39,786 bases of DNA from contig DASRZM010000083.1 in assembly GCA_035686365.1 (NCBI GenBank), positions 1 to 39,786 of the forward strand, in the 5' to 3' direction. The position numbers and the translations under genes were made by a program. The notes under the pieces are model-generated. The model was not told the origin of the DNA. It did not search any database and was given only the letters and a program-made list of their open reading frames with translations. Positions 1 to 6,954 of the stretch are shown one piece after another. Position 1 is the stretch's first letter. Each line of letters begins with the position of its first letter. Origin of the DNA: DASRZM01 sp035686365 (lineage in GTDB: Bacteria > Pseudomonadota > Gammaproteobacteria > Xanthomonadales > Xanthomonadaceae).

Positions 1-323
1 GCATCATCGACGTGTTCCCCGCCGGCGAAAAGCCGATGGTGCGCTCGATGCTGTCCGAATCGCTGCGCGCGGTGATCTCGCAGGCGCTGCTGAAGAAGGT
101 CGGCGGCGGCCGCACCGCGGCGTGGGAGATCATGGTCGGCACGCCCGCGATCCGCAACCTGATTCGCGAGGACAAGGTCGCGCAGATGTATTCGGCGATC
201 CAGACCGGGCAATCGTCCGGGATGATGACCCTCGACCAGCACCTGCAGGACCTGGTGAAGCGGGCGATGATCCTGCGTCCGCAGGCCCGCGAGTACGCCA
301 AGGACAAGCGTCTGTTCGATTGA
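1..323 (+). CDS. pilT: PilT, type IV pilus retraction ATPase (C-terminal part)
   Basis: The window opens inside this gene: the reading frame is open from base 3 to the TGA at 321-323, giving about 106 C-terminal residues. They show the PilT C-terminal signature, IIDVFPAGEK followed by LLKKVGGGRTAAWEIMVGTPAIR in pieces, and then the AIQTGQSSGMMTLDQ helix that packs against the ATPase core. PilT is the cytoplasmic hexameric motor that depolymerises the type IV pilus and powers twitching. The Walker boxes lie upstream of the window. pilU follows after 59 bases on the same strand, the usual pilT-pilU arrangement, so co-transcription is likely. Identification is secure because this C-terminal stretch is very conserved. 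Confidence 0.95.
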   Translation, partial: IIDVFPAGEKPMVRSMLSESLRAVISQALLKKVGGGRTAAWEIMVGTPAIRNLIREDKVAQMYSAIQTGQSSGMMTLDQHLQDLVKRAMILRPQAREYAKDKRLFD

Positions 324-382
324 GCGGCGCATCCTTGTTGAAACCTGCCGTTGGACCACCTTCGACGGCCCTGGAGTAGCTC

Positions 383-1525
383 ATGAGCACCGGCACCAGC
401 ATCGACTTCACCTCATTCCTCAAGCTGATGGCGCACCAGAAGGCGTCCGACCTGTTCATCACCGCGGGCATGCCGCCGTCGATGAAGGTCAACGGCAAGC
501 TGTCGCCGATTACCCAGAACCCGCTGACGCCGCAGCAGAGCCGCGACCTCGTGCTCAACGTGATGAACCCGCAGCAGCGCGAGGAGTTCGAGAAGACCCA
601 CGAGTGCAACTTCGCGATCGGCGTGTCCGGCGTCGGCCGCTTCCGCGTCAGCTGCTTCTACCAGCGCAACCAGGTCGGCATGGTGCTGCGCCGGATCGAG
701 ACCAAGATCCCCACGATCGAGGAACTCGGCCTGCCGCCGATCATCAAGACGCTGGCGATGACCAAGCGCGGCATCATCATCTTCGTCGGCGCCACCGGCA
801 CCGGCAAGTCGACCTCGCTGGCGGCGATGATCGGCTATCGCAACCAGAACTCGACCGGCCATATCATCACCATCGAGGACCCGATCGAATTCGTGCACAA
901 GCACGAGGGCTGCATCATCACCCAGCGCGAGGTCGGCATCGATACCGACACCTGGGAGAACGCGCTCAAGAACACCCTGCGCCAGGCGCCGGACGTGATC
1001 ATGATCGGCGAGGTGCGTACCCGGGAAGGCATGGACCATGCCATCGCCTTCGCCGAAACCGGTCACCTGGTGCTGTGCACGCTGCACGCGAACAACGCCA
1101 ACCAGGCACTGGACCGCGTGATCAACTTCTTCCCCGAGGACCGGCGCAGCCAGCTGCTGATGGACCTGTCTCTGAACCTCAAGGCGATCGTCGCCCAGAT
1201 GCTGATCCCCACCACCGACGGCAAGGGCCGGCGCGTGGCCATGGAGGTGCTGCTGGGAACGCCGCTGGTGCAGGATTACGTCCGCGATGGAGAGGTCCAC
1301 AAGCTCAAGGACGTGATGAAGGAGTCCACCAACCTGGGCATGCGGACCTTCGACCAGAGCCTGTTCGAGCTCTACCAGGCCGGCGAGATCAGCTACGAGG
1401 ATGCGCTGCGTTACGCCGACAGCACCAACGAGGTGCGCCTGAAGATCAAGCTCAGCCAGGGCGGCGACGCGCACACACTCTCGCAGGGGCTCGACGGCGT
1501 CGAACTGCTCGAATCCGAGCGCTGA
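383..1525 (+). CDS. pilU: PilU, PilT-dependent accessory retraction ATPase
   Basis: This 380-residue protein is the full length expected for PilU. The Walker A motif GATGTGKST is at residues 136-144. It is followed by the Walker B region VIMIGEVRTRE and the His box LVLCTLHANNANQAL of secretion ATPases. PilU is a PilT paralogue that works with PilT as an accessory retraction motor at the cytoplasmic base of the pilus; it raises retraction force but usually cannot act alone. The C-terminal tail beyond the core (RLKIKLSQGGDAHTLSQGL) is typical of PilU rather than PilT. The gene lies directly after pilT. A repeat-filled gap follows, and the next gene, pyrB, converges on it. Confidence 0.95.
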   Translation: MSTGTSIDFTSFLKLMAHQKASDLFITAGMPPSMKVNGKLSPITQNPLTPQQSRDLVLNVMNPQQREEFEKTHECNFAIGVSGVGRFRVSCFYQRNQVGMVLRRIETKIPTIEELGLPPIIKTLAMTKRGIIIFVGATGTGKSTSLAAMIGYRNQNSTGHIITIEDPIEFVHKHEGCIITQREVGIDTDTWENALKNTLRQAPDVIMIGEVRTREGMDHAIAFAETGHLVLCTLHANNANQALDRVINFFPEDRRSQLLMDLSLNLKAIVAQMLIPTTDGKGRRVAMEVLLGTPLVQDYVRDGEVHKLKDVMKESTNLGMRTFDQSLFELYQAGEISYEDALRYADSTNEVRLKIKLSQGGDAHTLSQGLDGVELLESER

Positions 1526-1545
1526 GGCGACGCGGACGGAAGCCT

Positions 1546-1571
1546 TGTAGGAGCGGCCGTTGGCCGCGATC
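1546..1571 (+). repeat. REP-type unit (GTAGG family), copy 1
   Basis: This 26-bp unit begins TGTAGGAGCGGCC and ends GGCCGCGATC. It contains the imperfect palindrome GCGGCC-GTT-GGCCGC. An identical copy lies at 1830-1855 and an exact inverted copy at 1784-1809. The GTAG head followed by a small hairpin fits the REP class mobilised by TnpA-REP transposases, but no such transposase gene is in the window. Confidence 0.8.
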
Positions 1572-1638
1572 GGCCTGCGAATGGTTCTGGACGCAAACGA
1601 TGCGCCCCGGATCGCCGCACGTCGGCGCTCCGTAGGCC

Positions 1639-1748
1639 GTGCCGCGATCCGGTATCGCTTGCCGGGATCGCCGTGGACCCGTCCATGGGGGCTCTTTGGC
1701 GCCATCCATGGCGCCAACGTCCCGACAAGCGATCCCGGACCGCGGCAC
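1639..1748. repeat. 110-bp palindromic element, copy A
   Basis: The outer arms are imperfect inverted repeats of about 29 bp: GTGCCGCGATCCGG at the left pairs with CCGGACCGCGGCAC at the right. Inside is a perfect 10-bp hairpin, TTGGCGCCAT-CC-ATGGCGCCAA. A second copy of the same 110-bp length is at 19354-19463 and agrees at 93 of 110 positions by hand count, with paired changes that keep the stems. It sits between convergent pilU and pyrB, flanked by inverted REP units. It has no coding capacity. It could be a MITE-like element or a bidirectional transcript-end structure. Confidence 0.75.
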
Positions 1749-1783
1749 TTGGCTCGAGGCAGATTGGAGCCTTCGTTCCCCTC

Positions 1784-1809
1784 GATCGCGGCCAACGGCC
1801 GCTCCTACA
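1784..1809 (-). repeat. REP-type unit (GTAGG family), inverted copy 2
   Basis: This is the exact reverse complement of the 26-bp unit at 1546-1571. Together they bracket palindromic element A in a head-to-head inverted arrangement, as in BIME-like composite repeats. Confidence 0.8.
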
Positions 1810-1829
1810 GGTGACGCCCACTGGAGCGT

Positions 1830-1855
1830 TGTAGGAGCGGCCGTTGGCCGCGATC
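1830..1855 (+). repeat. REP-type unit (GTAGG family), copy 3
   Basis: This 26-bp unit is identical to the one at 1546-1571 and lies 20 bases beyond the inverted copy at 1784-1809, so the two units form a close inverted pair able to make a longer hairpin. A related GTAGGCC-headed unit follows on the minus strand at about 1857-1878. Confidence 0.8.
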
Positions 1856-1963
1856 ATCCGGGGCACGGCCCGGCCTACGGAGCACGGCTTCCACGCCGAC
1901 CGGCAAAAGGCGCGCCGCCCCGGCGACCCGACGCAACGCCGCCGGGCATTCGTATTGCAGCGA

Positions 1964-2926
1964 TCACACCAGCGGCTCCCCGCCCAGCATCGCGTCGAGC
2001 ACCGCCATGCGCACGGCCACGCCGTTGGCGACCTGGGCGAAGATGACCGACTGCGCCCCGTCGGCGACGGCATCGTCGATCTCCACGCCGCGGTTCATCG
2101 GGCCCGGATGCATGACGATGGCATCGCGCTGCGCGCGAGCGAGCCGTTCCGGCGTCAGGCACCAGTCGCGCGTGTAACGCTCCAGCGACGGCACCAGGCC
2201 ATCGTCCATGCGTTCGCGCTGCAGCCGCAGCATGATCACCACGTCGCAGCCGGCGACCGCCTCGTCGAGCGAGTCGAATACCCTGCATCCTTCGCTTTCC
2301 TCCGGATCCGGCAGCAGCACCGCAGGTCCGCACAGGCGGATCTCGCCGGTCCCCAGCGCGCGCAGCGCGGCCAGGTCCGAGCGTGCGACCCGGGAATGGC
2401 GGATATCCCCGGCGATGGTCACGCGCAGCGCGGAGAAGTCCGCGCCCTTGTGGTCGGCGATGGTCAGCGCGTCCAGCAGCCCCTGGGTGGGATGCGAGTG
2501 CCGGCCGTCGCCGGCGTTGAGCACGTGCGATCCCGCCGCGGCGCCGGCGGCCAGCGCGGCGGCCGTACCGCCCTGGCTGTGGCGGATCGCGAACACGTTG
2601 GTCCCCATGGCCTCGAGCGTGCGCAGCGTATCGAGCAGCGACTCGCCCTTGCGCGCAGAGGAAGCGGCCGCGTCCAGGTTCAGCACGGTCAGTCCGAGGC
2701 GGCGCGCGGCGAGTTCGAAGGAGGCGCGCGTGCGCGTGGACGGTTCCATGAACAGGTTGCCCAGCGTGGCCCGCGGGTGGCTGCGCGGCGGCGCGGCCCG
2801 TCCGGATGCGGCCTCGCGCAGGGCGGCGGCACGCCCGAGCAGGGCCACCATGGGCGCGGCGGGCAGCTCCGCCAGGCTCAGCAGGTGGCGCAGCCGGCCC
2901 TGGTTGTCGATCTGGGTCGCTGACAT
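1964..2926 (-). CDS. pyrB: Aspartate carbamoyltransferase catalytic subunit
   Basis: PyrB condenses carbamoyl phosphate and L-aspartate to N-carbamoyl-aspartate, the committed step of pyrimidine synthesis in the cytosol. The 320-residue protein has the carbamoyl-phosphate motif PSTRTR (residues 62-67), the HPTQ segment (145-148), and the late motifs MLRLQRERM and MHPGPMNRGVEI. It is the last gene of a minus-strand run, 22 bases after ruvX. In pseudomonads pyrR precedes and pyrC follows pyrB; neither is here, so attenuation by PyrR from this locus is not expected and the dihydroorotase must be encoded elsewhere. No pyrI-type regulatory subunit is visible. Confidence 0.95.
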   Translation of the reverse strand: MSATQIDNQGRLRHLLSLAELPAAPMVALLGRAAALREAASGRAAPPRSHPRATLGNLFMEPSTRTRASFELAARRLGLTVLNLDAAASSARKGESLLDTLRTLEAMGTNVFAIRHSQGGTAAALAAGAAAGSHVLNAGDGRHSHPTQGLLDALTIADHKGADFSALRVTIAGDIRHSRVARSDLAALRALGTGEIRLCGPAVLLPDPEESEGCRVFDSLDEAVAGCDVVIMLRLQRERMDDGLVPSLERYTRDWCLTPERLARAQRDAIVMHPGPMNRGVEIDDAVADGAQSVIFAQVANGVAVRMAVLDAMLGGEPLV

Positions 2927-2948
2927 CGGGTCGGCTCCGGCTTGCGGT

Positions 2949-3395
2949 TCATCGGGTCTGGAGCCAGCGCTCCAGGATCAGGCTGGCGGCCACGGCGTCG
3001 AGCTCCGCGGCGTCCTTGCGCCGGGCGGTGCCGTCGCGGCGGCGCCGGGCGAACACGCGGTCGGCCTCGCGCGAGGTCGATCGCTCGTCCACCAGGTCCA
3101 CCGGGACGCCGTAGCGCTCGGCCACCGCCTCGGCGAAAGCGCGCGCCCGCCGCGTGATCGCCTGGACTTCTCCCTCGAGCGAGAGCGGATCGCCCACCAC
3201 CAGGCGAGCCGGGTTCCAGCGATGCACGTGCCGGTCGATGGCGCTCCAGTCCGGGCCCTGGTCGCTGGCGGCGACCACCGCCAGCGGCCGTGCCGAGTGC
3301 GAGAGGGTGTTGCCGACCGCCACGCCGATGCGGCGCGTGCCCACATCGAAGCCGAGCACGCACAGCGCGCCCGACTGGGCCGCAGCCCCGCTCAT
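2949..3395 (-). CDS. ruvX: RuvX/YqgF, Holliday-junction-resolvase-fold nuclease
   Basis: This 148-residue RNase-H-fold protein carries the family motifs FDVGTRRIGVAVGN (residues 16-29, with the first catalytic Asp), VVGDPLSLEGE, LVDERSTSREAD (101-112) and DAVAASLIL near the C terminus. YqgF/RuvX proteins are linked to 5-prime trimming of pre-16S rRNA and to Holliday-junction resolution; which role dominates here cannot be told from sequence. The start at 3395 gives an ATGA overlap with the yqgE stop. Longer in-frame starts reach back into yqgE and are not credible. The yqgE-ruvX pairing is widely conserved. Confidence 0.92.
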   Translation of the reverse strand: MSGAAAQSGALCVLGFDVGTRRIGVAVGNTLSHSARPLAVVAASDQGPDWSAIDRHVHRWNPARLVVGDPLSLEGEVQAITRRARAFAEAVAERYGVPVDLVDERSTSREADRVFARRRRDGTARRKDAAELDAVAASLILERWLQTR

Positions 3396-3955
3396 GCGTG
3401 CCCGCTGTAGTCGGTCAGCAGGCCGACCTCCACGCCCATCAGCCGTGCCGAGGCAGCCCAGCGCTGTTCCAGTGGCGTTTCGAAGATGATCTGGCTGCTG
3501 GAGGCCACCGTCAGCCAGGCGTTCTCGGCCAGCTCCTGTTCCAGCTGCCCCTCGACCCAACCGGCATAGCCCAGCGTCACGACCGCCCGGGTCGGTCCTT
3601 CGCCGCGCGCCAGCGCCGCCAGCACGTCGCGCGAGGTGGTCACGCACAACCCCGCCGAAACCTGGAACGACGATTCCCAGTCGCCGCAGGGCTCGTGCAG
3701 GACGAAGCCGCGCTCGGGCTGCACCGGCCCGCCCAGCAGCACCGGCGACTCGGCCAGCGCCTGCAGCCTGGTGCCGATCTTCATCTGCTCGAGCACGTCG
3801 CCGAGTCGGTACTCGGAGGCGCGATTGACGGTCAGGCCCATCGCGCCTTCTTCGGTGTGCTGGCAGATCAGCGTCACCGCGCGCGAGAAGTTCGGATCCG
3901 CCAGCGTCGGCAACGCGATCAGGAAGTGGTCGGTCAGGAACCGGGGGGCGTCCAT
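3392..3955 (-). CDS. yqgE: YqgE/AlgH family protein
   Basis: This 187-residue protein belongs to the YqgE/AlgH (UPF0301) family. It opens with FLIALPTLADPNFSRAVTLI, followed by the conserved EGAMGLTVNR and LLGGPVQPERGFVLH segments, and later VTLGYAGWVEGQLEQEL. The biochemical function of the family is not established; in pseudomonads the AlgH name comes from an effect on alginate genes. The stop overlaps the ruvX start by four bases, and a 47-base gap separates it from the TonB-like gene upstream. Family assignment is firm; the role is unknown. Confidence 0.92.
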   Translation of the reverse strand: MDAPRFLTDHFLIALPTLADPNFSRAVTLICQHTEEGAMGLTVNRASEYRLGDVLEQMKIGTRLQALAESPVLLGGPVQPERGFVLHEPCGDWESSFQVSAGLCVTTSRDVLAALARGEGPTRAVVTLGYAGWVEGQLEQELAENAWLTVASSSQIIFETPLEQRWAASARLMGVEVGLLTDYSGHA

Positions 3956-4002
3956 GTACGCATGATAGCGCCGCCGGCAGCCTGCCTGCGTCCGGCGGCG
4001 GG

Positions 4003-4926
4003 TCAGCGGTTGCGCAGGACCGCGCCGGGCAGGAACTGCCAGGTCCGGGTGATGTGAAGGATGTCCACGTTCTCGTCGGTCACCGGCAACGGCGGAAACG
4101 GCTCGGCCAGCCGTACGATGTCGGTGGCCGACTGGTCCAGGACCGGGTAGCCGCTGGGCTGCACGACGGTGACGTTTTCCACGGTGCCGTCGCGGCGCAC
4201 CGCCACGGTCATCACCAGCTGGCCCTGGAGGTTGCGGCGCCGGGCCTCGTCGGGATAGTTGAGGTTGCCCACGCGCTCGACCCGGGCGACCCAGGCACGC
4301 ATGTAGGCGGCGTATTCGTACTCGCGTGTGTTGGCCGAGATGAACTTGCGGCGCGGCCGCTTGGCATAGCGCTCGGCCGCACGCTCGATCTCGGCGCTCA
4401 GCCGCGCCATCTCCAGGCTTTGCTCGATCAGCTCGCGACTGCTCGGCAGCGGCGTGACCGGCTGTTCCAGCCGCTGCTCGGCGCTTTCGCTGCGCTCGCT
4501 GGGGGACTGTGCCGTCAGGACCGGCTGCCGCGCCTGCGGTTCCGGGTCCGGCGCCCGCGCCGCCTGCTGCTGTGGCGCGACACCGGGGTCGGGCTTGGGC
4601 ACCTGGCTGAGCTGGGGCTCTCGCGGTCGCTCCGCAACCTCGCTGTCGCCGCCGCCGCGCTGGCTGGCCTGGGCCAGGAAGTCGGCCTGCTCGGGGGGCT
4701 GTTCGCTGCGGGTCTGGGTCAGGATCACGTCCAGGGTCGGGACCAGCGGCGCCGGGTCCTCGCGCGCGAAGCCGACCCCGAAGGCCAGCACGCCGTGGAA
4801 GATCAGCGACAGCGCTACGGTCGCCCCGAGCCGGTCGGCCGGGGTGATCGAGGGCGCGGGGGCTGGCCCGTCGGCGGACCGGGCACGCGCGCGTGTCCGG
4901 TCGTCAGTGGCGGCTTTCCCCACCAC
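4003..4926 (-). CDS. tonB: TonB-family energy transducer (TonB3-like)
   Basis: This 307-residue protein has a short cytoplasmic N terminus, one membrane segment at about residues 35-54, a long Pro/Gln/Glu-rich periplasmic spacer, and a C-terminal TonB domain beginning near NLNYPDEARRRNLQGQL and ending in a TWQFLPG segment. It would span the envelope and contact an outer-membrane or cell-wall partner. No exbB or exbD is nearby. Its place between gshB and yqgE beside pilG matches tonB3 of Pseudomonas aeruginosa, known to be needed for twitching motility, so a pilus-related role is a better guess than siderophore uptake. The start is GTG at 4926 (a second GTG is adjacent), overlapping the gshB stop by 23 bases, which suggests translational coupling. 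Confidence 0.85.
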   Translation of the reverse strand: MVGKAATDDRTRARARSADGPAPAPSITPADRLGATVALSLIFHGVLAFGVGFAREDPAPLVPTLDVILTQTRSEQPPEQADFLAQASQRGGGDSEVAERPREPQLSQVPKPDPGVAPQQQAARAPDPEPQARQPVLTAQSPSERSESAEQRLEQPVTPLPSSRELIEQSLEMARLSAEIERAAERYAKRPRRKFISANTREYEYAAYMRAWVARVERVGNLNYPDEARRRNLQGQLVMTVAVRRDGTVENVTVVQPSGYPVLDQSATDIVRLAEPFPPLPVTDENVDILHITRTWQFLPGAVLRNR

Positions 4927-5866
4927 ACAGCGCCTCGATGCGGTCCAGCAGCAGCCCGGAGATGTTCAGGCCGAAGGCCGCGTCCAGCTCGCGGATGCAG
5001 GTCGGGCTGGTGACGTTCACTTCCGTGAGCCAGTCGCCGATCACGTCCAGGCCCACCAACAGCATCCCGCGCCGGCGCATCTCCGGTCCGACCTGGGCGG
5101 CGATCCAGCAGTCGCGCTCGCTCAGCGGCTGGCCTTGGCCACGCCCGCCCACCGCGAGATTGCCGCGGAAGTCGCCCTGGCGCGGGATCCGGGCCAGGGC
5201 GTAGGGGACCGCTTCGCCGTCGATCAGCACGATGCGCTTGTCGCCCTGGGCGATCTCCGGCAGGTAGCGCTGCACCAGGCTGAGCCTGCGGCCGCCGCCG
5301 GTGACCGCCTCCAGGATCACGTTCAGGTTGTCGTCTCCTGCCCGGGCACGGAAGATCGAGCGCCCGCCCATCCCGTCCAGCGGCTTGAGCACGCAATCTT
5401 CGTGTTCGGCCACGAACGCGGCCAGCACGGCCGGATCCCGGCTCACCCGCGTGGCCGGGCAGCATTGGGGGAACAGCAGGGCCGCCAGCTTCTCGTTCAG
5501 GTCGCGCAGCCCGCGCGGGTCGTTGACCACCCGCGTTCCGCGCGCCTGCGCGCGCTCCAGGATCATGGTGTCGTAGACGTATTCGGCATCGACCGGCGGG
5601 TCGGTCCGCATCAGCACCACCTGGCTGGCCGCCAGCGGCCGCAGCCCGGCGGGGCCGAGCGTGAACCAGTCCTCGGGGTCGTCGCGCACCTGCAGCGGGG
5701 CGCTGGCCGCCACCGGCTCGTCGCCGGCCAGACCCAGCCCGCGCGGCAGCACGTAGCGCAGCGCGTGGCCGCGGCGCTGTGCCTCGAGCAGCATGGCGAA
5801 GGTGGAGTCCTTGCGGGTGAGGATGGACTCGATCGGATCCATCACCACGGCGATTTCGAGCGGCAT
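4904..5866 (-). CDS. gshB: Glutathione synthetase
   Basis: GshB joins gamma-glutamylcysteine to glycine using ATP. The 320-residue protein starts MPLEIAVVMDPIESI, the usual GshB N terminus, then FAMLLEAQRRGH. The ATP-grasp core shows VVNDPRGLRDLNEKL, the glycine-rich loop VLKPLDGMGGRSIF, and the metal-binding end LTEVNVTSPTCIRELD. A longer in-frame start at 5917 adds residues not typical of the family and would run through a TAGTAT sequence that may itself be a -10 element, so 5866 is preferred. It heads the minus-strand run gshB-tonB-yqgE-ruvX-pyrB and diverges from pilG. Confidence 0.95.
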   Translation of the reverse strand: MPLEIAVVMDPIESILTRKDSTFAMLLEAQRRGHALRYVLPRGLGLAGDEPVAASAPLQVRDDPEDWFTLGPAGLRPLAASQVVLMRTDPPVDAEYVYDTMILERAQARGTRVVNDPRGLRDLNEKLAALLFPQCCPATRVSRDPAVLAAFVAEHEDCVLKPLDGMGGRSIFRARAGDDNLNVILEAVTGGGRRLSLVQRYLPEIAQGDKRIVLIDGEAVPYALARIPRQGDFRGNLAVGGRGQGQPLSERDCWIAAQVGPEMRRRGMLLVGLDVIGDWLTEVNVTSPTCIRELDAAFGLNISGLLLDRIEALCGGESRH

Positions 5867-5948
5867 CGCGCCGGCAGCGCTCGTGAAGGGCGTCGGTCCT
5901 ATACTAGCATCCGGCATGGTCCGATCCGGTGCGGCCAAGGCGCACGGC

Positions 5949-5979
5949 TTGACAGTGCTTGCCCGCGCTGGGATATAAG
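5949..5979 (+). promoter_or_regulatory. Sigma-70-like promoter upstream of pilG
   Basis: A perfect -35 hexamer TTGACA (5949-5954) is followed by TATAAG at 5974-5979, a 19-base spacer; the overlapping GATATA at 5972 would give 17. It points toward pilG in the divergent gap with gshB and would leave a GC-rich leader of about 170 bases. The match is good for such GC-rich DNA. Confidence 0.5.
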
Positions 5980-6155
5980 CGGACAGTGGCTCGCATCGAT
6001 GCGGCGCGGCGGTTGCGCGCAGGCTCGAAGGGCGCAGGATGCGCGGTGCGGTGAGGCCGTGGCGCGCGATACGGGCGGGCTCCAGTGCCGGCGCCGGCGA
6101 GTCCGCAGGGGGCGCGCGCGAAAACGTTCGCTCGGACACATCTTAGGGAGCGTCC

Positions 6156-6557
6156 ATGGACGAACATGAAAAGGCGGACAGCCTGGCCGGGCTGAAGGTC
6201 ATGGTCATCGACGATTCGAAGACCATCCGCCGGACCGCGGAGACCCTCCTGAAGAAGGAAGGCTGCGAGGTGGTGACCGCGACGGACGGTTTCGAGGCGC
6301 TGGCCAAGATCGCCGACCACCAGCCGCAGATCATCTTCGTCGACATCATGATGCCGCGTCTGGACGGTTACCAGACCTGTGCGCTGATCAAGAACAACCA
6401 GCTGTTCCGGTCCACGCCGGTGATCATGCTTTCGTCCAAGGACGGACTGTTCGACAAGGCCAAAGGTCGCATCGTCGGCTCCGAGCAGTACCTCACCAAG
6501 CCGTTCACGCGCGAGGAACTGCTCTCGGCGATCCGCAAGCACGCCGTCGCGAGGTGA
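6156..6557 (+). CDS. pilG: PilG, twitching-motility response regulator
   Basis: This single-domain receiver of 133 residues opens with a 13-residue extension before KVMVIDDSKTIRRTAE. It has the phospho-acceptor region FVDIMMPRLDGYQ, the Thr/Ser switch in VIMLSSKDG and the conserved Lys in YLTKPFTREEL. In P. aeruginosa PilG is phosphorylated by ChpA, promotes pilus extension and stimulates adenylate cyclase. No output domain is present. A ribosome site AGGGAG (6145-6150) lies five bases before the ATG. It is the first gene of the pil-chp cluster, 25 bases ahead of pilH. Confidence 0.95.
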   Translation: MDEHEKADSLAGLKVMVIDDSKTIRRTAETLLKKEGCEVVTATDGFEALAKIADHQPQIIFVDIMMPRLDGYQTCALIKNNQLFRSTPVIMLSSKDGLFDKAKGRIVGSEQYLTKPFTREELLSAIRKHAVAR

Positions 6558-6582
6558 CGGTGCACCGACAGAGGTACGGAAC

Positions 6583-6954
6583 ATGGCGCGAATCCTGATC
6601 ATCGACGACTCTCCGACCGACACCCGCGTGTTCACCACGGTGCTGGAGAAGAACGGCCACCAGGTGCTCACGGCCGCCACGGCCGAGGAAGGCCTGGCAT
6701 CCTGCAAGCGGGACAATCCGGACCTGGTCCTGATGGACGTGATCCTGCCGGGGATGAACGGCTTCCAGGCCACGCGCGCGCTTTCACGTGACCCGGAGAC
6801 CAGTCACATTCCGATCATCATCGTCAGCACCAAGAACATGGAGACCGACCGGGTCTGGGGGCTGCGGCAGGGGGCCAAGGACTACGTGGTCAAGCCGCCC
6901 AGCGAACGGGAGCTGATCAACCGCATCAACGCCCTGCTTCCGCAGGCCCAGTGA
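6583..6954 (+). CDS. pilH: PilH, twitching-motility response regulator
   Basis: This 123-residue CheY-like receiver opens RILIIDDSPTDTRVFT and has the acceptor region LVLMDVILPGMNGFQATR and the conserved Lys in YVVKPPSERELINR. PilH is the second receiver of the pilus chemosensory pathway. In relatives it acts in opposition to PilG, either as a phosphate sink or by favouring retraction. The Lys-Pro-Pro in place of the common Lys-Pro-Phe is usual for PilH. Its stop overlaps the GTG start of pilI. Confidence 0.95.
   Translation: MARILIIDDSPTDTRVFTTVLEKNGHQVLTAATAEEGLASCKRDNPDLVLMDVILPGMNGFQATRALSRDPETSHIPIIIVSTKNMETDRVWGLRQGAKDYVVKPPSERELINRINALLPQAQ

Larger units (their letters stand above)
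1526..1963. other. Repeat-filled convergent intergenic gap
   Basis: This 438-base gap lies between the stops of pilU (+) and pyrB (-). I see no credible gene in it; the open frames crossing it are antisense or out-of-frame shadows. It holds three 26-bp REP-type units (1546, 1784, 1830), a 110-bp palindromic element (1639-1748), and an inverted pair of the 12-mer GCTCCGTAGGCC (1627-1638 and, inverted, 1872-1883). Bases 1884-1963 hold nothing I recognise. Confidence 0.75.

Noticed and set aside
413..1795. Long minus-strand open frame opposite pilU
   Set aside because: A shadow of the GC-rich pilU coding frame; low-complexity translation with no domain, and pilU is complete on the plus strand.
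1844..2923. A 359-codon plus-strand frame opposite pyrB
   Set aside because: It begins in the repeat region and runs antisense to a complete pyrB; the composition is that of a shadow frame.
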